In this document: in pieces, positions 1 to 6,321 of the stretch
How the letters are laid out: each line of letters begins with the position of its first letter
Numbering within the stretch: position 1 is the first letter of the stretch
NCBI GenBank assembly: GCA_026981635.1
Contig: JALSIF010000289.1
Location: 1-10,009, forward strand
Length of the DNA stretch: 10,009 nt
From: JALSIF01 sp026981635 [NCBI: bacterium]
GTDB lineage: Bacteria > 4484-113 > JALSIF01
Reading direction: 5' to 3'
The notes under the pieces: generated by a model
Databases searched by the model: none
What the model saw: the letters and a program-made list of their open reading frames with translations, nothing else
What the model was told of the DNA's origin: nothing
Program-made: the position numbers and the translations under genes

Positions 1-46
1 CACCAGGTAGGGCGGGACCATCCCGGGCAACCATCCCTATCCAGCC

Positions 47-52
47 TATAAT
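47..52 (+). promoter_or_regulatory. -10 box for the ATPase-TPR gene, leaderless layout
   Basis: A perfect TATAAT ends 8 bases before the GTG start at 61, so a transcript starting at the usual distance from the -10 would begin at or just before the start codon, leaving no room for a Shine-Dalgarno site. No good -35 hexamer is seen 16-18 bases upstream. The upstream sequence has an 8-base direct repeat ACCATCCC at 17-24 and 30-37, of unknown meaning. Confidence 0.6.
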
Positions 53-60
53 CGCACCAG

Positions 61-2328
61 GTGGGAGAGGCAAGCGACCCGCGTGATCTTAAGGCCCTGC
101 TGGCACGACGAGGGGAGGCACTGCACAGGATTGTCCAGTGGCTCAAAAACCCCCACCCCGAGCGGGGGAGCTTCGTGGTCAGCGGCGGGCTGGCGGTGGG
201 CAAGAGCGACTTTTTGGACGGGCTGGTGGAACGGATAAAGAGCGATCCGCCCAGGGAGGAGCTCCACATCGGCCTGGTTGGCTTTGGACAGCTTGCCAGC
301 CACGACCTGGTCTGGGGGCTGGCCGAGGTGGTGGACCTGGCCACCGAGGAGCTTATGGCCCAGTGCGACGAGGAGCTGGCCTACGAGATCACCGCCGCCT
401 TCATCCTCCACTTCGGGCAGCCGGAGCAGGCGGCGGAGATGGGAAGGCGTAGCGGCCCGCAGGAGCGCAGGAAGCTGGTGGAGGCCTGGGAGATAGACCC
501 GCGGGACGGCCTGATGGCCTGCTTCATCCGTCTCTTCAACCGCGCCATCAGCAGCTTCTCGCCCGAGAACCTGGCCTCGGCCATGGCCAACCCAGCCGGT
601 CCACCCGCCTACCAGCGGCTGCAGAACTTTGGCGCCAGCCTGTTTATGCTGCTCAACCGGGCCGGCCAGGGGATGCCCTACGAGGGACCCACCTTCGTGC
701 TGGTGTTTGACGACCTGGAGTTTGCCAGCTGGGAGCAGGTGGGTCAGCTTCTGCACCTCGGCACCCGCATCCCCCGCTGCTTCCGGCTTGTCTTCTGCCT
801 CAGTCAGCTTCCCCAGGAGGAGGGCAAGGAGAACTTCTCCCTCCGCTTCAACCCGCTTTTCAAGCAACTTGCCGGGGACAACTGGGTCAACCTGGAGTTT
901 GACCCCGAGGCATCTTCCCTCACCTACCAGGAGGGGGAGAGGGTAGATGTGGAGCACTACATCGGTGAGCTTGCCCGCCTGCCGGAGGAGGGAGTGCTCA
1001 TCGTTGAGGCCCTCTGCTGGGCTCCCTTTGCTCCCCGGGCGTCGGTTGAAGAGCTGGAGGCGCTCACCGCCCTTGATCGGCAGGGGGTGGAGAGGGGGCT
1101 GGGGGCATGCCTTAGGGCGGGACTGGTGGTGCGGCGGCAGATGGGCTACTGGATGGTTCACCCGGGACTGGTTGAACACCTGAGGATCGCCCTGGCCAAG
1201 CGGTGGGGGATTGAGATCCCCTCCCGCGGCAAGCCGGAGCACGAAGACCGCTTCCGCCAGGCGATGGAGATGATCACCGGAGAGATCGCCGTGCGGCTGG
1301 CGGAAGGACTGGAAGAAAACCTGCTCATCCGCCAGGACCCCTACCTGCTCCACAACCTGGTGATCAACCCAGCCGCCATGGAGCTGGTACCGGAGCTGGT
1401 GGGGGAGGTGATGCCGGGGATGGTCTGGTACTACTACCACCACCGGGAGGCGGCCATCGCTGCCAGCCTGGCCAGCCGTTTCCTGGAAGGGGTGGAGCGC
1501 GGCCAGCTCAAGGTCCCCGCCCAAACCAGCGCCTTCGTGCGTGGGGTGCTGGCCAGTTCCCTATATCTGCTTCGCAGGGTGGAGCAGGCGGGGGAGCAGT
1601 TTGACCGCTTCATCGCCTACTGCGAGCAGGTGGGCACTGAGCGGGCGCGGGCGGCCGCCCTCAACCGCAAGGGGTCAATGCTGCTGGAGTTTCGCCACAT
1701 CCAGCAGGCCCAGCCTCCCCTAGAAGAGGCCCTGCGCACCTACAGGGAGCTGGAGGAGAAGGCGGGAGAGGCGGCGGTGCTGGGCAACCTGGGGAGCCTG
1801 GCCATGCTCAAGGGGGAGCTTGCCGAGGCGGAGGAGCTGTTTCGCCGCTCGGCGGAACTGGCCAGGCAGCTTGGGGAGGTGCAGGTGGAGCTAAACGGCC
1901 GGCTCAACCTGGGGCTGGCCTACCTCAACCAGGGCAAGACCGAAGCGGCGCGCGGGGAGCTGGTAGTGGCCCAGCAGCTGGCCGACCAGCTCAGGGACGA
2001 GCACCGCTCGGCCATGGCCCGCTTCTACCTGGGGCTGGCTGCCCAGCGGGAGGGAAGGATGCAGGACGCCCTGGACCTGCTGGGGGCGGCGCGGGAGAGC
2101 TTCATCCGCCTGGGGGACCACTTCCACTACACCTCGGCCGCCCTCCACTTGGTGGAGCTGCTTAACCGGGCGGGCCACCGGGAAAAGGCGCTGGGCTTTG
2201 CCCGTGAGGCGGTGGCCATCGCCGAACAGATCAACCACCCAGCCAAGGAGCGGCTGAGAAAGCTCCTCGCTGATCTCAGCGCCCTGGACAGCCTGGACCA
2301 GCTCCCGGGAGAGGTGGGGAAAGCCTAG
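61..2328 (+). CDS. P-loop ATPase with C-terminal TPR repeats
   Basis: The 755-residue protein has a Walker A motif GGLAVGKS at residues 42-49 and a Walker B-like strand TFVLVFDDLE at 211-220 with two acidic residues. A winged-helix-like segment probably follows at about 305-380. From about 490 to 735 the sequence is helical and repeats TPR-type units, for example those around 568-605 (NLGSLAMLKGELAEAEELF) and 608-640. Known families with an ATPase, a winged helix and TPRs are STAND NTPases and MalT-like regulators, in which the TPR part senses a ligand or partner. No DNA-binding HTH or effector domain is visible at either end, so its target is unknown. The GTG start at 61 is chosen because it sits just downstream of a TATAAT and opens the frame at the N-terminus of the ATPase domain. 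The gene is transcribed toward the two tRNA genes on the other strand, with no obvious terminator. The architecture is secure; the role is not. Confidence 0.85.
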   Translation: MGEASDPRDLKALLARRGEALHRIVQWLKNPHPERGSFVVSGGLAVGKSDFLDGLVERIKSDPPREELHIGLVGFGQLASHDLVWGLAEVVDLATEELMAQCDEELAYEITAAFILHFGQPEQAAEMGRRSGPQERRKLVEAWEIDPRDGLMACFIRLFNRAISSFSPENLASAMANPAGPPAYQRLQNFGASLFMLLNRAGQGMPYEGPTFVLVFDDLEFASWEQVGQLLHLGTRIPRCFRLVFCLSQLPQEEGKENFSLRFNPLFKQLAGDNWVNLEFDPEASSLTYQEGERVDVEHYIGELARLPEEGVLIVEALCWAPFAPRASVEELEALTALDRQGVERGLGACLRAGLVVRRQMGYWMVHPGLVEHLRIALAKRWGIEIPSRGKPEHEDRFRQAMEMITGEIAVRLAEGLEENLLIRQDPYLLHNLVINPAAMELVPELVGEVMPGMVWYYYHHREAAIAASLASRFLEGVERGQLKVPAQTSAFVRGVLASSLYLLRRVEQAGEQFDRFIAYCEQVGTERARAAALNRKGSMLLEFRHIQQAQPPLEEALRTYRELEEKAGEAAVLGNLGSLAMLKGELAEAEELFRRSAELARQLGEVQVELNGRLNLGLAYLNQGKTEAARGELVVAQQLADQLRDEHRSAMARFYLGLAAQREGRMQDALDLLGAARESFIRLGDHFHYTSAALHLVELLNRAGHREKALGFAREAVAIAEQINHPAKERLRKLLADLSALDSLDQLPGEVGKA

Positions 2329-2364
2329 GCGAGAGGAACCGGGGCGGAGTCCACCACGGAGAAG

Positions 2365-2437
2365 TGGGCCAGGAGGGACTCGAACCCCCAACCAACGGAT
2401 TAAGAGTCCGCTGCTCTACCAATTGAGCTACTGGCCC
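2365..2437 (-). tRNA. tRNA-Lys (anticodon CTT)
   Basis: The minus strand folds as a full 73-base cloverleaf. The acceptor stem GGGCCAG/CTGGCCC is perfect, the D arm is GCTC/GAGC, the anticodon stem is GCGGA/TCCGT with loop CTCTTAA, and the T arm is GGGGG/CCCTC with TTCGAGT. The anticodon CTT is at 2402-2404, which decodes AAG. The discriminator base is A73, as is normal for lysine. CCA is not encoded, so it must be added by the tRNA nucleotidyltransferase. Its promoter is placed so that transcription should begin at base G1 (see the promoter entry). Confidence 0.97.
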
Positions 2438-2444
2438 AATAGGA

Positions 2445-2474
2445 AGTATATCGGGCAAGGCGAATTTATCGCAA
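2445..2474 (-). promoter_or_regulatory. Promoter of tRNA-Lys, start at mature 5' end
   Basis: On the minus strand, TTGCGA (2469-2474) and TATACT (2445-2450) are separated by 18 bases, a good sigma-70 promoter. Exactly 7 bases (2438-2444) separate the -10 from G1 of tRNA-Lys at 2437. With the usual start distance the primary transcript would begin at the mature 5' end, with no 5' leader to remove. Confidence 0.6.
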
Positions 2475-2514
2475 CCCCCCTCCCCCGCTGAGCGAAGGGG
2501 GCAGGCGTGGGGGG
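2475..2514. repeat. GC-rich nested palindrome between the tRNA genes
   Basis: An outer pair CCCCCC (2475-2480) and GGGGGG (2509-2514) encloses an inner pair CCCCC (2482-2486) and GGGGG (2497-2501), whose centre CGC-TGA-GCG is itself a small hairpin. It lies in the 97-base spacer between tRNA-His and tRNA-Lys. It could end transcription from tRNA-His, although no T-run follows it, or it could be one copy of a dispersed REP-like palindrome. Only one copy is visible in this window. Confidence 0.5.
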
Positions 2515-2534
2515 CTCAAGTGCCGAGCAGAGAG

Positions 2535-2609
2535 TAGGGAGGGTGGGGCTCGAACCCACGACCTCCGGATCCACAATCCGGCGCTCTAACCAAACTGAGC
2601 TACCTCCCC
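2535..2609 (-). tRNA. tRNA-His (anticodon GTG), lacking G-1:C73
   Basis: The minus strand folds as a 75-base cloverleaf: acceptor GGGGAGG/CCTCCCT, D arm GCTC/GAGC with a 10-base loop, anticodon stem CCGGA/TCCGG around loop TTGTGGA, and T arm GTGGG/CCCAC. The anticodon GTG is at 2572-2574. Nearly all bacterial tRNA-His genes encode an extra G-1 paired with C73, which HisRS recognises. Here base 73 is A, base -1 is T, and the first acceptor pair is a G1-U72 wobble. T-1 could pair with A73. CCA is not encoded. The body looks intact, so I call it functional but atypical. Confidence 0.93.
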
Positions 2610-2632
2610 ACGGAGGCGGTCGGGTCAACACT

Positions 2633-2638
2633 ATTCTA
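2633..2638 (-). promoter_or_regulatory. Possible -10 box for tRNA-His
   Basis: TAGAAT on the minus strand ends 23 bases before G1 of tRNA-His, which would give a leader of about 16 bases for RNase P. A second TAGAAT lies at 2653-2658, 14 bases further upstream. No clear -35 was found for either, so the choice between them is uncertain. Confidence 0.35.
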
Positions 2639-2687
2639 CCTAGGCGGGGGGGATTCTAGCGCCCTCCCCTTCCCCTGAGCCGGTTGC

Positions 2688-2693
2688 TAACAT
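2688..2693 (+). promoter_or_regulatory. -10 box for the SDR gene, leaderless layout
   Basis: TAACAT is followed by exactly 7 bases and then the GTG start at 2701. There is no Shine-Dalgarno sequence in the 7 bases. No convincing -35 is visible. The start codon lies in CACCTGGTG (2695-2703), very like CACCAGGTG at the start of the first gene (55-63). Confidence 0.55.
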
Positions 2694-2700
2694 CCACCTG

Positions 2701-3456
2701 GTGAAGGAGCTGGAGCAGATCGTGGCGGTGGTCACCGGCGGTACCCGGGGGATCGGTCTGGGGATTGCCAAGGAGCTGGCCCGCCAGGGAGCCACCGTGG
2801 TGATGGTGTATGCCCACGACGACGCCCAGGCGGAGCGGGCGGCTGGCGAGGTCAACGAGCTGGTGGAGGGAGAGCAGCCGGCGGCCAAGTGCTGGAAGGC
2901 AGATGTGACCAGCCTCACCCAGCTTGAGCTGATGCTTAGCGGCGTCCACTCGGTCCATGGGCGGGTGGACGCGGTGGTCCACGCGGTGGGGGCCAGCCAC
3001 TGGGACCCGGTGGCCGAGCTTGATCCCACCCTGTTTGACCGGGTGCTGGCCCGCATCCTCTATGGGGCCTTTTTCCTCACCAAGCTTTCGGTGCCGGTGA
3101 TGCGGGGGCAGAACTTCGGCCGGCTGGTCTATGTGGCCAGTGGGGCAGTCACCGAGCCGCGCGCCTACCCCAACATGGCGGCGGAGGCCATCGCCAAGCT
3201 GGGGCTGGTGGCGCTGGCCAAGGCGGTGGCGGTGGAGGAGGCGAAAAGCGGCATCACCGCCAATGTGGTGGCCACCTCCTTTACCGTGCCAGAGGAGATG
3301 GGTGAGGAGGAGAGGCGGCAGCTCACCTCGGCGGTGCCCGTGGGCAGGGAGGTGGATCCGCTGGAGGTGGGCCGGGCAGTGGCCTTCCTGGTCTCTCCCA
3401 AGAGTGCCTACATAACCGGGCAGGTGGTGGGAGTGACGGGAGGGTTCAACCTCTAG
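2701..3456 (+). CDS. SDR-family oxidoreductase-like protein, catalytic Tyr absent
   Basis: This 251-residue protein has the usual length of a classical short-chain dehydrogenase/reductase. The Rossmann nucleotide-binding motif TGGTRGIG is at residues 12-19, and the C-terminal ending resembles FabG/FabI-type enzymes. The active-site Ser is probably S147 (VASGAV) and the Lys is K166. The Tyr expected four residues before Lys (classical YxxxK) is E162, and the position seven before (FabI-type YxxxxxxK) is M159; the nearest Tyr is Y156, ten before. The NNAG motif is also changed, to HAVGAS around 94-99, as in the divergent enoyl-ACP reductase branch. It may be an enoyl-ACP reductase-like enzyme with moved catalysis, or a binding protein without oxidoreductase activity. 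The GTG start is supported by a -10 box 7 bases upstream. The transglycosylase gene begins 35 bases downstream and has its own -10. Confidence 0.88.
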   Translation: MKELEQIVAVVTGGTRGIGLGIAKELARQGATVVMVYAHDDAQAERAAGEVNELVEGEQPAAKCWKADVTSLTQLELMLSGVHSVHGRVDAVVHAVGASHWDPVAELDPTLFDRVLARILYGAFFLTKLSVPVMRGQNFGRLVYVASGAVTEPRAYPNMAAEAIAKLGLVALAKAVAVEEAKSGITANVVATSFTVPEEMGEEERRQLTSAVPVGREVDPLEVGRAVAFLVSPKSAYITGQVVGVTGGFNL

Positions 3457-3478
3457 GCCACCCGTCCCACTTCGCTGT

Positions 3479-3484
3479 TAGACT
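3479..3484 (+). promoter_or_regulatory. -10 box for the transglycosylase gene, leaderless layout
   Basis: TAGACT is followed by exactly 7 bases and the GTG start at 3492. The 35-base gap after the SDR gene contains no Shine-Dalgarno sequence. The gene could also be read through from the SDR promoter. Confidence 0.5.
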
Positions 3485-3491
3485 TGCCCCG

Positions 3492-5768
3492 GTGAAGCGG
3501 CTACTGGCCATTGCGCTGGGCATCTTCGTTACCGTCTTTGCCCTAACTCTCCTAGTAGGGAGCATCTTTCTGCTCAAAGAGCGGGCCGGACCAAGCAAGG
3601 AGGTAAGGGAGCTTCGTGCCAAGGCGGAGAGGCTGGAGGAGAACCTTGCGCGAGCGCTGGACGAGCTAATCGCTCGGCCGGAGGACCGGGGAGCCGCCCA
3701 GCGCACCATCAACCTGGCCCTGGAGACCGGTCACCTGGGGCTGGCGCTGGTGGTGGCCCATGCCCTGGGGATCAGGGACAGCCGCCTTGAGGAGGTGGTG
3801 GAGTTTGTGCGCCAGGGGGAGAGGCGGCTGGCCCAGGGCAAGCCCCCCGAGCGGCAGAAGGCGCTAAGCCTCATTGAACGCTTTGAGGATGACCCCCTGG
3901 CCGACTGGATCAGGTTCTATGTGGCCAGCCGCTATGCCGCCACCGGTGACTGGCATTCAGCACTGAACAACTTCCTCCTCATCAGGCATCTTGCCGGGGT
4001 GGAGCAGAGCTGGGTCACCTACTTCGCCCTGCGGGCGGCAATCAAGGCCAACCAGAAGGAGAAGGCGGAGGAGCTCTACACCCGTTCTGGTCGGGTGCCG
4101 GTGGACGCACCCCTGGCCCTGAAGCTCCGCATCCGGCTGATGCGCATCGCCTACACCGCCAAGTTCGTTGACCCGGTCAAGGCCCGCTGGCAACTGAGGG
4201 AGCTGGCCGAGCAGCCGCCCCAGGAGCTGGAGAGGATGAGCGCCCTGGCCCTGGACCGGCTGAGGGCAGAGGTGGCCCGAGAGATCGCCCGCCGGCTGGC
4301 GGAGAAGGATGCCGAGCAGTACCTGCCCTGGGAGGCAGAGCTGTGGCTGGTTTCGGCGCTGGAGGAACCCCGGGCAACCGCCCGCGATCCCGACTTCGTC
4401 GCCCGCCTGCCCAAAGTCGCAGGCCGCTTCGTAGCCCAGCTTGACCAGCTCAGCGGGGAGGAACTCTTCTCCCTTGCCCGTAGCCTGGCGATGACCGGTG
4501 CGGGGCTGCCCGCCCCCTTCAAAGGCTCATCCGTGGAGCGGGCCTTCGTGGCCCTGAGCCTCAAGCCGGAGGAGGGAGGGGAGCGGATGAAGCTGGCGGT
4601 GGCCAGCATGCAACTGAGCGGCGACCCGGAGGAGCTGGTCGCCCTGGTGGCGGCGGAGCTAGCCGAGCGGCTGGTGGGAGAGGGGAAGGAGCTGGCGGTG
4701 GCGGAGGAGCTCATGCGCACCGCAGCAGGTCTCTCCACCCGAGGCTGGCCCAACTACGCCTACCGGGCGGCGGTCATCCGGAGGCTGAGGGGGCGCTCCC
4801 TGCTGCCCAAGGACGCCGAGATGCTGGTGGAGGCGGCACGGGCGGCAACCGACCCTGAGGTGGTGCGCGGGGCAAGCGCCGAGGCGCTGGGCTATGCCGC
4901 CCGGAGCAAGGGCGGGCCGAGTGTGGCTGAGCTGCTTGAGAAGTTGCCCGAAAGTGAGGTCACCCAAGCCTGGCGGGCGCAGCTTAGGGGCAAAGAGAGA
5001 ACCTACACCTTCGGCGAGGTGAGCTTCTACCAGCTCACTCCGGAGCTGGAGAGATTCGGCTGGGCCGACCAAAAGCCCAACTGGAACCGGATCAAGGAGG
5101 CACTGGGGGAGGCGGACCGCTTCGCTGGCTGGGGGCTGATGGACCTGGCCCGCACCTCGGGCAGTGGGCTTACTGCGGTGGGCTATGCGGCAGCCGCCCT
5201 CATTGGGGCGGCAGGCAGGCTCACTCTGCGGGAGCGGGCGGAGCTGGGTGAGCTTCCCACCAGGCCCAGCCTCGCCTACCTGACCATGTTGGCCTGGCTC
5301 TACCGCTCCCCCTACCGGGAGCTGATTGATAGGCTCTCCCGCCAGGCGGGGGTGGAACCCGAGCTGGTGGCAGCGGTGGCCCTGAAGGAGTCGGACTTCA
5401 GGGCCGACGCCCGCTCCCCGGCGGGGGCGGTGGGGATCATGCAGGTGATGCCGGGGGTGGCGCGAAACCTTCCCGGCATCCGGAGCGACCAACTGGAAGA
5501 TCCGGAGGTAAACATCCGGGCGGGAATACGCGTACTTATGGAGGCAGGGCTGGGGCAGGCGCCCATTGAGGAAGTGCTTGCTGCCTATAACTGGGGGCGG
5601 AGTCGAGTTGGGAACCATCCCCTGGGCCCCTCCGAGGAGGGAAGGCGGCTGGTGTGGATAGAGACCCTGCCGATTATTGAGACCGAGTATTTTGTCAAGA
5701 AAGTGATAACCTACCGAGCGCTATACCGACTTATATGGGGGATATTCCCAGCAGATTCTTCAGAATAG
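3492..5768 (+). CDS. Membrane-anchored Slt-type lytic transglycosylase
   Basis: The 758-residue protein begins with a short basic end (KR) and one hydrophobic segment at about 4-27, followed by charged sequence and no clear cleavage site, so it is probably anchored facing the cell wall. A long helical region (about 35-600), rich in Leu, Ala, Glu and Arg, resembles the superhelical ring of Slt70. The C-terminal SLT domain (about 610-720) carries the catalytic Glu in ALKESDF (E633), then SPAGAVGIMQVMP, the DPEVNIRAG motif and AAYNWG (Y699, N700), in family order. Such enzymes cleave the MurNAc-GlcNAc bond with formation of 1,6-anhydroMurNAc. The family usually has AAYNAGPGRV; here it is AAYNWGRSRV, a small change at the substrate cleft. 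The length is close to Slt70 plus an anchor. The GTG start fits the membrane segment and the -10 box. I am confident of the enzyme class, less of the exact family. Confidence 0.93.
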   Translation: MKRLLAIALGIFVTVFALTLLVGSIFLLKERAGPSKEVRELRAKAERLEENLARALDELIARPEDRGAAQRTINLALETGHLGLALVVAHALGIRDSRLEEVVEFVRQGERRLAQGKPPERQKALSLIERFEDDPLADWIRFYVASRYAATGDWHSALNNFLLIRHLAGVEQSWVTYFALRAAIKANQKEKAEELYTRSGRVPVDAPLALKLRIRLMRIAYTAKFVDPVKARWQLRELAEQPPQELERMSALALDRLRAEVAREIARRLAEKDAEQYLPWEAELWLVSALEEPRATARDPDFVARLPKVAGRFVAQLDQLSGEELFSLARSLAMTGAGLPAPFKGSSVERAFVALSLKPEEGGERMKLAVASMQLSGDPEELVALVAAELAERLVGEGKELAVAEELMRTAAGLSTRGWPNYAYRAAVIRRLRGRSLLPKDAEMLVEAARAATDPEVVRGASAEALGYAARSKGGPSVAELLEKLPESEVTQAWRAQLRGKERTYTFGEVSFYQLTPELERFGWADQKPNWNRIKEALGEADRFAGWGLMDLARTSGSGLTAVGYAAAALIGAAGRLTLRERAELGELPTRPSLAYLTMLAWLYRSPYRELIDRLSRQAGVEPELVAAVALKESDFRADARSPAGAVGIMQVMPGVARNLPGIRSDQLEDPEVNIRAGIRVLMEAGLGQAPIEEVLAAYNWGRSRVGNHPLGPSEEGRRLVWIETLPIIETEYFVKKVITYRALYRLIWGIFPADSSE

Positions 5769-5790
5769 GACAAACCGGGGCCAGAGCGGG

Positions 5791-5796
5791 TATACT
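5791..5796 (+). promoter_or_regulatory. -10 box for the small TPR gene
   Basis: TATACT lies in the 55-base gap after the transglycosylase gene. The predicted start of transcription is near 5803, giving a leader of about 20 bases. GGTGAG at 5810-5815 can pair with the end of 16S rRNA (part of AGGAGGTGA) and lies 8-9 bases before the ATG at 5824. This gene therefore does not follow the leaderless pattern of its neighbours. The -35 is weak. Confidence 0.5.
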
Positions 5797-5823
5797 CACA
5801 ACCTTAGTGGGTGAGAAGTGAAA

Positions 5824-6276
5824 ATGGGCAGGAAGGAAGACCCAGCTGAAAGGATCAAGCTCTATGGGGATGCCAAGGCTACCCTGAACCCCCTTGATCG
5901 GGCGCGCAAGCGCAAGCGCCTCAAGCAGGCGGAGGCCGCCTATCAGGAGAACCCGGAGGACCCCCAGCGGATCATTGAGTATGCCGATGCCCTGTTTGAC
6001 ATGGGCGAGCTGGAAAAGTCCCTGGAGCTACTGGAGGGGCTGGGGGAGCAGACCTCAAACGACCCTGAGCTGCTCTACAACCTGGGCTTCATCTACCTCA
6101 AGCTGGGCAAGGTAGACGAGGCGGTGGGCTACTTTAAGCAGGTGATAGAGAAGGCTCCCGATCACCCCCTGGCCCGCAGTGCGGGCTATGAGCTTTGGAC
6201 CATTGACCCAGAGTCCTACTCTCCCTTTGAACGCCGACGGGTGGAGAAGGCCCACAGCGAGACGGCCAAGGAGTAG
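5824..6276 (+). CDS. Small TPR-repeat protein
   Basis: A 150-residue soluble protein. The first 40 residues are basic and charged (around RKRKRLKQAEAAYQ). Two TPR units follow, at about 47-80 (DPQRIIEYADALFDMGELEKSLELL) and 84-117 (DPELLYNLGFIYLKLGKVDEAVGYF), each with the usual W/L-G-Y-A-P pattern positions. No signal peptide or catalytic motif is seen. TPRs bind partner proteins, so it is probably an adaptor, but nothing shows for what. I prefer the ATG at 5824 to the in-frame GTG at 5818 because GGTGAG is better spaced from it. The terminase gene starts 45 bases later on the same strand, and the two may be cotranscribed. Confidence 0.85.
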   Translation: MGRKEDPAERIKLYGDAKATLNPLDRARKRKRLKQAEAAYQENPEDPQRIIEYADALFDMGELEKSLELLEGLGEQTSNDPELLYNLGFIYLKLGKVDEAVGYFKQVIEKAPDHPLARSAGYELWTIDPESYSPFERRRVEKAHSETAKE

Positions 6277-6321
6277 GCTCAACCCTGCTTGACCAGCCGG
6301 GGCTAGGCTTTTGCCGGGAGA

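Noticed and set aside
1-62. CACCAGGT direct repeat at 1-8 and 55-62
   Set aside because: An 8-base match in a biased sequence, cut by the window edge; too weak for a regulatory claim.
46-1524. Long open frame on the minus strand (492 codons) within the ATPase-TPR gene
   Set aside because: It is antisense to a gene with clear Walker motifs. Its protein is rich in Pro, His, Gly and Gln with no domain, as expected from a GC-rich shadow frame.
2276-2631. Short minus-strand open frames through the tRNA region
   Set aside because: They are translations across the two tRNA genes, a well known false gene call.
4659-5618. Minus-strand open frame (319 codons) inside the transglycosylase gene
   Set aside because: It is the complement of the SLT domain, with skewed composition and no start signal.
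6289-6294. TTGACC as a -35 for the terminase gene
   Set aside because: It is only 9 bases from the TAGGCT -10 candidate, and no -10 is found at 16-18 bases.
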